Shown here one piece after another: positions 1 through 12,400 of a DNA stretch of 64,000 nucleotides; within the stretch, counting starts at the first letter, position 1; each line of letters opens with the position of its first letter. A program made the translations under genes and the position numbers. The notes beneath the pieces are model-generated. The model saw nothing but the letters and a program-made list of their open reading frames with translations. It made no database searches and was not told the DNA's origin. Origin of the DNA: Alligator mississippiensis (lineage: Eukaryota; Chordata; Crocodylia; Alligatoridae); assembly GCF_030867095.1 (NCBI RefSeq), contig NC_081824.1, positions 168,462,933 to 168,526,932 on the forward strand, written 5' to 3'.

Positions 1-3000
1 TCTGCCTCTCTTGTTCGTGGGCAAGAGTGCTGTGTACAGGCACAATTTGGGAAATCAGCTCTGGGATGGGTGTGGAGCAAGGGAAGGATTTACAGAGTAA
101 GGAGAAGGGGCTTGCTTTGTTGTCTTGTTGGCTCACCCTGGTTTGAGAACAAGCTTAGCATCTCATGACTGAGGCTGGCAAGGACTGGGGTTGACTTGAG
201 GGGGCAAAGTAACTTGTTATTTTTACTGGGCTAATTGAAAGTTAGGAATTAAAACTGAATCCCTAAATTTGGATCTTCCTATTTCCCTGTTGGGGAGTGT
301 TTTGTGGAGATTCCCCCTGTCATATAACAATTAACACTTCGGTTTGTCACCTTTTCAATCCTTGGCATCTGCTGAGGCTACCCACAAGAGCCCAGTTAGT
401 GCTAAGTAATGAGCCTAGTAGGTATTATGGATACCTAGGTACTAAGGACTGGAAAGAACTGAGCCCCTTCTCATGTTCTTTTTATACATGGGCCACCAAG
501 GAGGTGTGTATGGGTCTCTGCCACTTTCACCGTTGCTCTAGAGATGAGATTCTCTTTCAGATTTCTGAGCCAGTCCCCCTCAGAAAAGACCACATCTGTA
601 ACTGGATTTTGAAGAATGTTACATTCTTCATATCAGTGCCTCCTCTAAGCAGCCTGTAGAGAGGCCTTGACCTGAATGCCAGAGATAGCGAGTCTGTGGC
701 AACTTCAGGATATGACTCCTTGTGGTATGCCCCTGTTCCCTGACTGCAAACTAAGGCTGATACTTCCAGTTTTCCCTGGGGAGTTGTGTGGACAAGACCA
801 TTAATGCCTGCGAAGTGCACAGTGTATGATGAAACACCAGAGTAAGGTCTACAAATAAATGAAGAGAATACACTGAGCAGTGACTGGCCTACTACTCAGA
901 ATGAAGCAGGATGCTGATGTAGGCCACTGTCCAGCACACTCCGTAGAGCAGGGGCACTGATGCCAAGTAAAGCCTGAGTTGTCTCTGTCCTGTTTAAAGG
1001 GAGTGGTTGCTCAGGGTTTGTTCTTGGGTTCTTTTACTTGACTGGCTATCCATGATTTAAATGTATCCTTTCTACCTCCTTCTGCTCCATCCTCTCTTCC
1101 AGACTTGGTAACTGTTCTCTTTTTGGTCAGCGTGTCATTACATTGTCTTATTGCTAATGCACTTGGACACAGATGCTCCAGCAGCAGCAGCAGCTCACAA
1201 TCTGCCTTAAATCTGGAATGATACGATATGCTATCTCTCTAGAGCATCCTACTGGGAGCTGTGCTTAGTGGATCACTAAGGCTCTCCATGCTGTTATGAA
1301 AGGGTTTAAGAACAAAGAGTTTTAATGCTGGGAATGCTTTCTTTATATGGCTCAGAGAGTGTTTCCTGCTGCTGTTTTTGAGGTGTGTAAGGTGCTGAGT
1401 CCTAGGGGGTACCCAGAGGAGAGGTGAAAGAGCCAACACATATTCCTCAGTTAAAATGAATGAACTTCTCTAAAGTTGATAGGCAACAAATTAAATAATT
1501 ATTAAAAATACTTTCACATGGTGCATAGTTAATCTGTGAAGCACACTACTACATAACAGCATTGAAGCCAGGAGCTTAATGGGACTCAAAAGATCAGTGA
1601 ATGAGAACATTCTGAATTATTTTAGAATAAAATACTACATTTAGAAGGAATAATCACCCTCATGTCAAGGAACGAATGAACATGTAACTAGTAGGGGTTA
1701 GGATGAAAGGGCATTTATTTTGTAATGGTGTGCTTTATTTTCTGAAGCATCTAGTACTGACCGGAGTAGCAGGCAACATACTGAATCATGTCTGATTCAG
1801 TCTGGCAGTTCCTAGAAGGTGCAAAGCATGTTCAAGTGCTCATTAACTTCCTCTTTACGATCATTGCCCTTGGAAGACCCCTCTTGGTAGTCTTAGCCAG
1901 GGAACTCTGTCCAAGAAGATAATAACATGAGAGGGTTTTAAGTGTTAGAGGGGATCCTTGGAAAGAAAGAGAACAGGATCTAGAAGCTGATTTTCTATTA
2001 TTCATGAATGGGTGCTGCTGGATGTGTGTGTCAGGCAGGGGGACACCATTTCTCACAGCTTCTTGCAGGTGCTATTTAGAGGAGAAGGAACATATGGAGT
2101 TTGGCCTCTCCACGTTGCAAGCTGGCAGTGGACTTTAGTCCAAATGCTACTGGAAACCTTGTTGGCTAGAGGATGGAATTTTTCTAAGGAGATTCTAGGG
2201 AGATCTGACATGTTTTTATGCAAGCTTCAGTTTCTGTACTCTGCAGGATGCCTCCTTTATCTTGCTGTCCACCTCCCTCTGTGCTGAAGACCTAGCGTAG
2301 AGCTGGCATTGCTTGTTTGTGAAGGGACAGGCTGGTAAGGGGAAGAGAATCCTGGTAAGTGGCAGGGAAGGATGTGTAAGAGGGCATTTGATGGTAACGT
2401 CTGCCTGAGTGTGATGGGAGCTCTCAAAGGCTATGCCAGAGTAGGAGGATTTCCAAGGCTGGCCACAGATTCTGAGTCCTGTGACATTTGTGAACACAGC
2501 ACCCAGGGACTTTGCTGGGTACTTCCTCGGCATCCAAGGGCAAAAGTCAGCTATTTATTTGCGTGGTTTGTGTGACTGCATTCGGTGAATAAAGTGACTG
2601 TAAAAGTCACCCGATATCTGTGAAACTGAGGGAATAGAGTTGAAAAATGAAATGGCGTAAGTTCAGGGTAGGGTTTCCTGCAGGACTCCCACTGGCTTCT
2701 AGGGGGCCTTGCTTTGGGGTTTGACTTGTGGCCACCACACTTCATGGGTGGTGTGGCGTTCTAGTTGGATTGGTGGTGGAGGCCTCATAATGCTATGAAT
2801 TCATGTTGCATTTCCAAAGGATCGGCAGATTCAGAGCCGTGGTCTCAACAATAAGTTCCTTTGGCCAGATTCTATTTTCGTTTTTTTTCTGTCAATAAAG
2901 TTCACTCATGGTTTGGCAAAAAACAGGATTGTGGAGTTTCTGACTGTACTGCATTTAAAGTCTCAACCTTAAAGTTCCATCAGTGTCATCCAGGTTTTCT

Positions 3001-3017
3001 TTAACATTAAAAGTTCT
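1..3017. other. No gene recognised
   Basis: Only short frames with non-protein-like translations. No splice-flanked conserved block, RNA gene or clear repeat is seen. Confidence 0.6.
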
Positions 3018-3512
3018 GAGTGCCGTACTTCAAGAGGGATGTGGCTAGCATTGAGAGGGTCCAGAGGAGGGCCACTCGCACGGTCAGGGGGCAGCAGGGC
3101 AGGCCCTATGAAGAGAGGCTAAAGGGCGTGAATCTATTCAGCCTCCACAAGAGAAGGCTGAGAGGGGACCTGGTGGCCACTTACAAACTCATTGGGGGGA
3201 CCAGCAGAAATTGGGGGAGGCTCTGTTCCCCCAGGCACCACCAGGGTTTACTAGGAATAATGGCCACAGATTGTTAGAGATAAGGTTCTGGCTGGACATC
3301 AGGAGACATTACTTTACAGTTAGGGCTGCCAGGCTCTGGAATGGACTCCTAAGGGAGGTGGTGCTCTCTCCTACCTTGGGGGTCTTCAAGAGGAGGCTCG
3401 ATAGATATTTGGCTGGGGTGTTATGACCCCAGCACTTGTTCCTGCCTGGGGCAGGGGGTTGGACCTGGTGATCTGTTTAGGTCCCTTCTGACCCTAAGCA
3501 CTATGAAAAGAA
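3018..3512 (+). mobile_element. CR1 LINE 3' fragment
   Basis: Translates to the C-terminal end of CR1 ORF2 (YFKRDVASIERVQRRATRTV, NLFSLHKRRLRGDLVATYKL, LDIRRHYFTVRAARLWN, RRLDRYLAGVL), followed by the 3' tail ending near CACTATGAAAAG. It is 5'-truncated, as most CR1 copies are, and has at least one frame change. The tail matches the 47-49 kb copy better than the 12-17 kb copy, so it is the same subfamily as the former. Confidence 0.9.
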
Positions 3513-5047
3513 GAGAGCTGGGGTAGCACCTATGTTCTGGGGGTATCATATCTAGAGCTGTATAAAACCTCAGGTGAACTTGACTCTGGTATTTATTACA
3601 GATGAAGATAAGAGGCTTTTGCAAGGTAATTAGACAATTACTGTAATAAGTTTTCTTACCACTGTCTTTATATGTGCTGGTCTTGGTGACTGCCTCATGG
3701 CTCTTGGCCATAGAACTGGGCATCCATCGCTTCCTGTGTTCAGAATAATGTTTAAATACTCCTCTCAACCTAATCACCTAAGCTAGATTTCAGTCTCTGC
3801 TTTTGCTGTTCTTTAGCAGGGACTTCATTCCTGCCAAGTGGGGAAACTTCAACGGGTAAAGAGTTGACTGCATTTTCAAGTGGCCAGCAATTTCAAATGA
3901 ACTAAAGTAGTTACAGCTGCTTCAGATGCCTTGGATTTCCCACTGCTGGTGTGTGGTGTTAAATCACTTTGTCTTATCTTTTAAATGTTTTTTCCCTTTC
4001 CTGTTTCTGAGATGCTCACAAATGGTCTACTGCGAAATATACAAAGTATCATTGGAAAACTAGAAAGATGTTTCCTTTTAATGAGAGCTGTTGCAAGCAA
4101 CAGTATTAGGTATATGACTTTTAAGTTTACAGTGTTCTGTTAAGCTGCTAGAGCTTTCTAAACAGAAAGTTTCTGGGTCACTAATGCATGAAAATGTCAC
4201 AGCCTGCCTCCATGGTCATAGTGCAGTTTTTCAGGGGTCCAGTCTGTGGCTGAAAAAAATGAAGCTTTGTTCAGAAGGGTCTCAAGTTTTCACTGAGAGC
4301 AAAACCCTGTATTAGCAGGAGATGGTTGGTTTAATCTTTGCTTGGGAAATTAATTTGGGGAAGCCTCTTGATTTGATTCCTGAAAAAAAAACCAACCTAG
4401 CTGTTACAGGACAGCAGAATTCCTGTAGAGTGTTTTGTTAGCGTTGGCACATCTCTTACAGTTTCTTTGGTGTAGTAGGGTGTGGTGTAGTCAGGGCTCA
4501 AACTAGGTGGGGAGAGCCCTATTACTATGTAGCGCAGTAGATAATTTATTACTAGACTGACAACTTGCAATATAAACATTAGCCCAAGCATGATCTTGTA
4601 CCAAAGCCCCACCCACGCGGGGAGCCAGGAGTCTTCCTGCCACGCGCCATAAATCGTTTATGGTTTGCTCATGCCAGTGTATTTGCGAAGCAGCTGTGTA
4701 TTGGGATTAGCAGTTTGCAGAGGGCCCATGCTGGGCTAAATTAGGGTCTGTTGCCCTGATGATGAATGCTGGTAATGGAGTGAGTGGAATAGCAGAAGTG
4801 CTTCTCTGTAACGGAAGGCAATTTGTTCAGGAATTGGGGGGAGGGGGGCTGGGGGATGTCACTGGGAAGGGCCGTGAGCTGTGTTGACTTGGACTCTGAG
4901 GTTAGCAAGGTGCAACCCATTGTGCTGCTCACTAGCTGAGGTGGACTGCCTGATTGCCAGCTGCCTAGAGGGGTTGGGGAGATTGGGTTATTTGAGTCAG
5001 TTGGGTTATTATGTGGGATGCAGATGAGCTGTTCCCGCTCTGCAGGG
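3513..5047. other. No gene recognised
   Basis: AT-richer non-coding sequence. A short CpG-containing patch near 4610-4660 is too small to call. Confidence 0.6.
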
Positions 5048-5349
5048 TAGCGGCTCTCAACTTTTTCAAACTGGCAGCACCCCTTGATAAACTCGAGGAG
5101 CCTCTTGGAAAATGCCAGCTCTTAGGTTTCTCATGTTTATTTGACTCCAGAAAAATAGTAGAACAATTCTTCTATTGCAACCAACTCAGAAAGACCATAG
5201 CAGCTCAGAATGTTAACACTACAGATTCCTATTTGAAAATTCTGGGTTTATCATATGAATCATGTTTGCATACCTAACAGTGTTTACCTTGCCTGATGCC
5301 CCAAATCACCCTTGAAAGGATCTCAAGGCATCCTGGTTGAGAATCACTG
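5048..5349. mobile_element. hAT-like non-autonomous DNA element, copy A
   Basis: About 302 bp bounded by imperfect terminal inverted repeats (tagcggctctcaact at the left, ggttgagaatcactga at the right) of the CAGTGGTTCTCAACC type seen in hAT elements. The interior aligns along its whole length with 46112-46408 in the same orientation (shared blocks: agaaaaatag, caactcagaaag, tttatc). It has no coding capacity. Target-site duplications are not clear. Confidence 0.7.
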
Positions 5350-8300
5350 ATATAGGGGCCGAGACCTAGCAGCCACTCCCAGATGCAGTTTTGCAAGCCT
5401 CAGTGTAGTGCATTTTCTCTGGGTTTGTTGCATGCGAGCAGATCCAAACATTTTTATGAAGCCACCTGGATATAAGCTCCCTTGCAGGAAAGTTTTACCT
5501 GGAGCACAGAAGGTGCTGTGGTGCTGGTTACAGTATAAGGATCCACACTGGAGCTGGACTCTGATTATTCTTTTCATTCCTTTTCTTGGCTATTCAGAGT
5601 TTTATATAGTGAGTTTCTCATGTCTGACTCACAAGAGGGAGGATTTTTATGCTGAAGTCCCTCCTGCCCCCTTTGATCCCTGGGGGTGCAATATGTAAAT
5701 AACTTGTAAATGTGTTTGCACTGTCTGTCAGTGCCTGGCACCATGGAGCCCTGAAGTCAGTTGATGCCTCTAGGTGGTACCGTAGTATGTGGAGTACTTG
5801 GACCTGGCACCGGATGAGACCAGCCAGTGTAGGTTAGGCACACGCTGAGCACTGGATGAAGCCCTGTTGTCATGTAGCACAGAGAGGAGTAGGTCATTTT
5901 TAGCTGGTGGGTATCTCCATGAGTGAGTCCTTCCCTGGGTGGCTTGAATTAAGAATCTATGTGGAATGTGCTTCAGAAAGACCCTCTCCCCCTTCAGATA
6001 TTACCACTGAGTACAAGTGCCTCCCGACTATATACTGCGATGTGTCCCTGCACCCAACAGGCCCTGCTGGGGTCAGGGACAAGGCAAGACAGATGGGCTC
6101 TGGTGCTACTGACTTCTAATTCTGTCACTTTGCAGGCAGCCTCTCAGTCTGTTTCACTGAGCTGCTGCACAGATGCCTCTCTGGAGTAGGAATGTTTTCC
6201 CCTGAGCTAGGTTCTTGAATTCAGCTGTTAAGAGATTTCTTAATTGACCTGCCTGTGCTTGGGGCCACCAGGTGAGTCATGGGAGGGGCTGCAGCATTTG
6301 GACACATCAGAGCTGGCGAAAAGGAGCGGAACAAGTTCCCACCACACTCTGTGCCTTAGCCCCTTCAGGTTTGCGGTGATATGTTGGTTTGGGGAGTCCA
6401 TGGTGAGGGCATGGCCCTCCATGCCCTTATGAACTCCTTTCTACCTTTCTAGTTTCTGTGGATGAAAATATTTAGTCTCCAGCCTCTGCTTGATCTTGTG
6501 TGCCTCTGCTGAGACCGCTGGAACCTTTTAATGTCAGATGTATGTTATTGATTCCTGAGAAGTGAACTGAACGGAGACCTGTCGTCACACTGTCAGGCCC
6601 TACCAGTTCTGGCCTCCTTTTTATGAAGTTGTTTTTTCCCACTGAAATGTGTGTGGGCTCCTGAACATTTGGAGACTGATGATTTTTGTCCGGTGGAGTG
6701 GGGGAGGGCCACGCTATGCCATGCCAATTTTAGTTTTGGGTGACTTTTCACTGAATAACCAAAGCAGATGCTTCCTCCCCTCATTTAAATGGAACCCCCA
6801 GGCATATATCACATGGTAAGAGAGGGGTATAGGCATGTGATCATATTTCTAGCACTCTTGCTCCTCCTGCTTGCTGGTTTGTTTTTTTTTATAGGACCAA
6901 CCTCTCCTCTACCCTGGGGACACAGTGCAGAAGAATTGTCACCTATATCATCCAGAGCAGATGCAGAGGTTTAATCGCGGTTCACTTGTCAAACTTTCCT
7001 TGAGGCCGTTCTACCCCAGGGTATGACTTTGCTCATGTGTTCCACAATACCGCCTTAATCTTCTAGTATTGCTCCAAAGGGAGTGATCCAGGGCAGTAGA
7101 AATCACAAACACTAACCAGGATGAATATTTAAGAAGAAGGAACCAAGGGTAGCAGAGGAGTGTGTTGTTTTTTTTCACCCCCCCACCCCCCCAGCCTGTT
7201 TGTCTCCTTCTGTTTTTTTCTCCTGCCCAGCTGTGTAGTAGGTTAGCAGTACGTGTCTGTTCTTATTCTTATAAAAGTAGACTTTGTTCTCTGGAGACTG
7301 CTAATCATGCCCCATGGGGGTGTAATCAGTTATAAGGTATTTAATACAGTGCAGGCGGGAACAGGCCGCCTGGCCGGGCTGGCAGATTGCAACACTACAA
7401 TTATAAAGGGCCCTTTTCCCCCATTCACCCGCCCACCAGTGGCAGGATGAGGGCTGCACCTTGAGAGGGTATTACACATCTGAAAAAATAAATGTTGGAT
7501 GGGGGAGGGAGAAGGGAAGCTGCAGAGACTCTGCCTGTTCCTGGAAGCAGGAGAGGGAGATCTGAATGCTTGCAGATTTCAGCCATTGCAGCTTGCACCG
7601 TTGAGATGTGGGAGTCTGGAAGCAGCTGGAGTGAGGATGGGTTGCGGGGGATGGCCCTTGGCAACTGGTAGCAGCGGAAGGGGCTTCCTTCCTCTGCATA
7701 AAGGCTGAGTTGGGTTTTCTTGGTGCACATGTGGTTGGTGCTGAGGAAGCACTGTCTTCTACTCCCTGTAACTTAGGTGCTTCTGTACACCCTACTGGGT
7801 TCCTGCCTGCATCTGGAGGGCTTAATATCTTTATAAATCCCATCCTTAGTGCCACTATCTTGTGGGGTCCATGTAGGTGGGGAGACCCCATCTAGTGTGG
7901 TGTTGTCTTCAAACACAGAACTGTTCCTTGCGGTCTGCTTTTTGGATCTTTAAGCGGAATGCGTGAGGCAAAGAAAGACTGTCCTGAAACCATCTCTGAG
8001 CCCCTTTCTCCTAGGGGTGCACTGCCTTCTCTGCAGCCTTCCATTGTCCATAGGTGAATGTCCTCTTCCTCTTTTCCAAGCTCTGCCTCTAGTGAGCACA
8101 GCTCATCTGCCACTTAATTACCACTGCTATACTCTGGATCCTCTGGGATTAGGGATTAATAGCTCTGCTCTTCCCTCTGCCAGGTTCCAGTTCTGCTGCA
8201 GGGATGTGGTAGTCCCTCAGTTCTAGTTGGGGATAGTGCTGCTGCTTAATAACCTCAAGAAAAGGGTGAGAGAGCAATAGCTTCCTGGCTAGGGAGCTAG

Positions 8301-8970
8301 GGTGCATTTGTAACTCTCTTGAGCCCACTGAGGCTCTGTAAGAAGATTGCCTTGCACAGAGGTTACCAGGCACCTGGGATCTTTGTGCTCTGACTGGCTT
8401 CTGCTTGTGTTGGCACAAGTGACTATGCTGTGCACTGACAGGGAGAGGGAGGCATCTTGTATAACTGAGCACAGAGCAGTTTCTCCCTCCAGATCCCCTT
8501 CACTTTTCCTGCCCCATTGAGGGCAGAGAGTTGTTTCATACCTTGAGACAAGTTTGCATGCAAGACCAGACTCTCAATAAAGGGAATTAAGGTCTCTTGC
8601 AAGAAGCTGAAGGCCCCAGCCTTTTTCAGTGGCTTTGTGCCCAAATGCACCCATTGGCTTTGCACCTGTGTTGAACTCTGCCCGTTCCTGTCACCAAGAC
8701 TCACTTGCAAGGTTGTCCATTAACTTACTTCTAGGAGAAGGAGGGAAATGCCCTTCTGGGGCTACTCCCCAGCTCTGTGACTGGCTCTGGATGTTACTTG
8801 TGCACAGATGGATTCTCAACTCCGTGGCTTGTATTTTCCCTTGTTAACGTGCCCTATGCTGGTTGTTTTGCCCTACAGCTCTGGGAAATATGGTTGCTCT
8901 TGCTGTCCCTTGGCTAGTTGGGCTTGTGGCCAAGGCAGGGCTCAGTGGCCAGGCTGGTGGGTATGAAGGC
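5350..8970. other. No gene recognised
   Basis: Non-coding. Simple runs of T and C near 7165-7195. Overlapping frames of 100-140 codons at 7425-7890 are on opposite strands and not protein-like. Confidence 0.6.
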
Positions 8971-9103
8971 AGCCGGGCGGGTGCGTGGGCTGGCCCGCTT
9001 GTTCGTGCCGCCTGCCTTGCATGGAATGTGGTGTGTTTGCCTTTCTCGGGCTGCGGTCGCAGGCCACATTCCTGCGCAGCGAGTCAGCGCACAGCAGGCG
9101 GCG
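8971..9103. promoter_or_regulatory. Small CpG-dense patch, possible promoter
   Basis: About 15 CpGs fall in roughly 130 bp, with GC well above the surroundings. It is not within a repeat that I recognise. It could be a promoter for the TJAP1 leader exons, but no TATA box or initiator fixes a start. Confidence 0.25.
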
Positions 9104-10312
9104 TGCTGTTCATGCCCTGCAGCTACATGCTTTCAGCTCCACATCAAAGGTGTGTTTGGTGTGTAGCTTGTGCCATTCCTGGCCACACCTGGAGGCCTGC
9201 AGGCACGGGAAGGGGAAGGGGGGGTGGAGCTGGGGCTGTGCGCTCAGACGGCATTCAGGGTTCAGACTTCTCGCGTGTGCAAGCGCAGCAGCCAAGTCTC
9301 TGCTAAACCACATGAGGAATGCGGCAAGAGCGTGGAGTGGCACGGAGTCACTCCAGGGGCATGTCCTAGCAGCAACACTGCCTTAATAGGTGCAGCAAAA
9401 TAACTCGAGCCTGCTGCCTCTGAATGATCTGGCTGTTTGCTTGGATGTGTGTATCGGGGGAAGGGGGGAGTTAATTTCTAGCAGTAAAGCCAGTTAAGGT
9501 TGATTTGTTCCCCTGCAGGCTCCAGCCCAAGTGGCAGATGATTGGGTGGCTCATACCATCCTGCGGCACTTGGTACAAAGTGCAGATGAAATAGTGCAAG
9601 GAGAGAGTTGGAGAGGCTCCAGAGCCTTTGACCCATGCAACTGATCCTTTAAGTCAGAGATCTGAATGTCCCATTGCCATGCATCCAATCTCCCTAGAGG
9701 GTAATTTTTTATTTATTTATTTTTTTTAAATGGGGGTTTGGGTCTGTTACTCCTGCCTCTTTCTGTTGCTCACATCTGAAGCAACCAGTTCCTTGGTAGC
9801 ACCTCCAGGACTGGAGGACAAACGGTATGAAAGTTGAGTGATGACTGTAGTTGCGGGGATGCAGACCTGTGATACTGTGACCCTCTTCCTAGCATCCTGG
9901 GAGGAGCAGGCATGTGGCAGCCTGGCCATGTAGGCCATCTGCCCCAGCGAGGCCTAAGACTTCATTGTCCTGGGGTGGGGGGTGAATTCTGCCATGGCCT
10001 GGAGGAGCAGTCTGATTCCAGTGGGACTGTGGTCATGGCTTTTGGAGAGGAAACAATAGGAAACACACTTCCTTTTGGTGTATTGTCTGTCCTGGATGAG
10101 ACTCTTGGTCTCTGCAGGTCCCTTAGGAACTCCCAGCCGCCCCAAGGGCTGTGACTGAAATCCAGGCCAGTCTCTTTCAAAGCAAAGCTGCTGCCATCTA
10201 CCATAGGCCTTTCTTGCTCCCAAGGTGCAACAGGCTTTCTGGAGCACTTCAGTTTGCCAGGGTAGTTCTTTCTTCCCCCCTAGCCACAGTTTCCAGATCT
10301 GTTGCCCTGTGC
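9104..10312. other. No gene recognised
   Basis: Non-coding, with a T/A-rich run at about 9700-9730. The 218-codon minus frame ending at 9954 crosses the hAT-like element and is not credible. Confidence 0.6.
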
Positions 10313-10584
10313 CAGTGGCACCCAAACTTCTTGCTCTGCGTGCCAGATCCCATGTATGAAGTTGGTTCCTGGGCTGGACTGATCTAGTGAGCGCTGCCAT
10401 GTTATCTGGCCTCTGGTGCCCCCCATGGCTCTGGAAATTTAGCAACAGGGGAATGGTAATTAGCACTGCCACTGATCCCCAGCTCCCAGCTGCCAAATTT
10501 TCTGGAGCATATGAAAGCCCCACAGGCTGGATGACAGCTCCATGGGCCAGATCTTGCCAGCAGGCCAGAGGTTGAGCACCCCTG
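10313..10584. mobile_element. hAT-like non-autonomous DNA element, different family
   Basis: The left end cagtggcacccaaac and right end ggttgagcacccctg form an imperfect inverted repeat of the CAGGGGTGCYCAACC type typical of hAT elements. The interior differs from the 5 kb and 46 kb copies. No convincing target duplication. Confidence 0.5.
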
Positions 10585-12309
10585 TGCTTCTGGCACTGAT
10601 GTTCACTCACATTGTCCCTATTGGTGTGTCCAGTTGAGTGTAGTCCTAGTCAAGTGTGAATTATTGAGGTGGCAGGGACAAGAGCGCTCTATACGACAAC
10701 ATGTGGTTTTCATCATAGGACTCTCATCCGAGGCCTTCTGATCAGAAAAGGCCCCAGAAATCACTCCCACTGGGTTCTCTTCTCCCTTGCACTCTGTCAC
10801 TTGATTTGTATCTCTTGTACCTCTGGTCTTTAGGTCTTCTTAAGTTTGAAATAGCTCTCTTGGATTCTACAGAATGCTTTTGATTGACCCTGTGACCATG
10901 ACTAGCTGTTGTGCATTTTGGCTTACTCCTTGTTTGCTGTGAGAGAGGCTATTACTCTCATCCTTGGGGGTTTTACTATAGGAGTTGGTGCTGTTGTGTG
11001 TCATCCGTCTGTCTGTCCATCCTCCTCCCCACTTTCAGGTAGCTGGGAGGGTTTTGCAGGGAACTGAAGTGAAAGGGAGATGATATTGGCCAGGGAGTGG
11101 GAAGAATGGTTCCTTTAATTTCCCATCGGTCAGTGTTAAAGAAAAGTTGAAGATAGATGTAGCCAGTTCTTAAATTCAGAATCCAGGCTCCCTTGCACCT
11201 TGTGTCAGGGGTTGCAGGGTTTTGATCCAAAACTTCCACATGAGACAGCTGCTCCTTACAGTTCAAGGGTTTTTGGTGATATCTTTTATTGGACCGACTG
11301 TAATTAGTTGGGAGAGATGAGCTTTCAGGCACGAAGTGCCCTCTTTCCTCAGGTCACTTCTTCATTTTGTGCCCAACTTCTTTCTCAGCTATACAGTTTA
11401 TCCATTCAGTAAAAGAAACATGAATGCATGTGTGCACACATGTGCTTTGTAACCCCCTTTTCCTCCTGTATTTCCTGTACAGTTGGTACAATATTCCAAC
11501 TCTTGTGATTCAGGCAGTGAACAGCTCTCAGAAAATAGCTAGAGCTCCCCTTTGTGGCTAATGAGGGGAATGGAGGGAGCACAGTACAGACTGGACTCCG
11601 TTACCTATGGTTTAAATAGGGACTATAGAGTCTTATTACCTGGATTAGCTTTTGTGACCTCCCCTTTGTTCTTACGAGTGTAACGCTCATTTGCTTTTCT
11701 CTCTTAGCGCTGCCCCATCCCCCATCTATCGATCTGTCTCTTCCCTCTACCTCCTTTGTCTTTTTTATTCTGATTTCTCTCCTTGTATTCTACTTTCTGC
11801 ATGTCCTTTCACAGTATCTGATTGAGTGAACTTGTATGCACGAATATTTGTGCACTTGCTTATTTGCTCACATGCACTTTCTTTCTATATTTGATTTAGT
11901 TTGTGTATAAAGTTGCATATCTGCAACCTACTGCCAATCAGGGTAATAATCAATATGTTGTCCCAAGCCCTGGTGTTCCAGGAGGGTTGCTGTGGTTCCT
12001 TTATCCATAGCAGATTCTGCAGCCCACAGTTGTGGACTTTGCAGGGCCCTGTGTGTGGCTGCTGGACGAGGCAGAAAGAGCAAATGAGCAGCCTGCTTCA
12101 CAAGTTTGGTCGGCACAGCCCTCTCAGCAAAATAACCACATCCCATAGACGAGCACTGGACTCTTAGTTCCTTGAATGTGTTTTACAATATGGCACTGAA
12201 CTGTAAAAGGGCAGCCTGCCTCCTTTAGGAGCCATGGGGCCTGAAGCCAGCCAGCCAACCTCTCTTCCAAGTTGCAGCCGCTTTAAGGATGCTGTGTGTG
12301 AGGAGGGAT
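10585..12309. other. No gene recognised
   Basis: Apart from the repeat at 11265-11365, nothing is supported here. Confidence 0.6.
11265..11365. repeat. Interspersed repeat, copy 1 of a pair
   Basis: The tatcttttattggaccgact...gagctttcaggcacgaagtg pattern is shared with 17150-17260. It belongs to a family common in reptile genomes whose class I cannot fix from sequence alone. Confidence 0.55.
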
Positions 12310-12400
12310 TTCATAGATTCCATAGACATTAGGGCTGGAAGGGACCTCGGAAGATCATCGAGTCCAGCCCCCCGCCCAAAGGGCAGGAAGTCAGCTGGGG

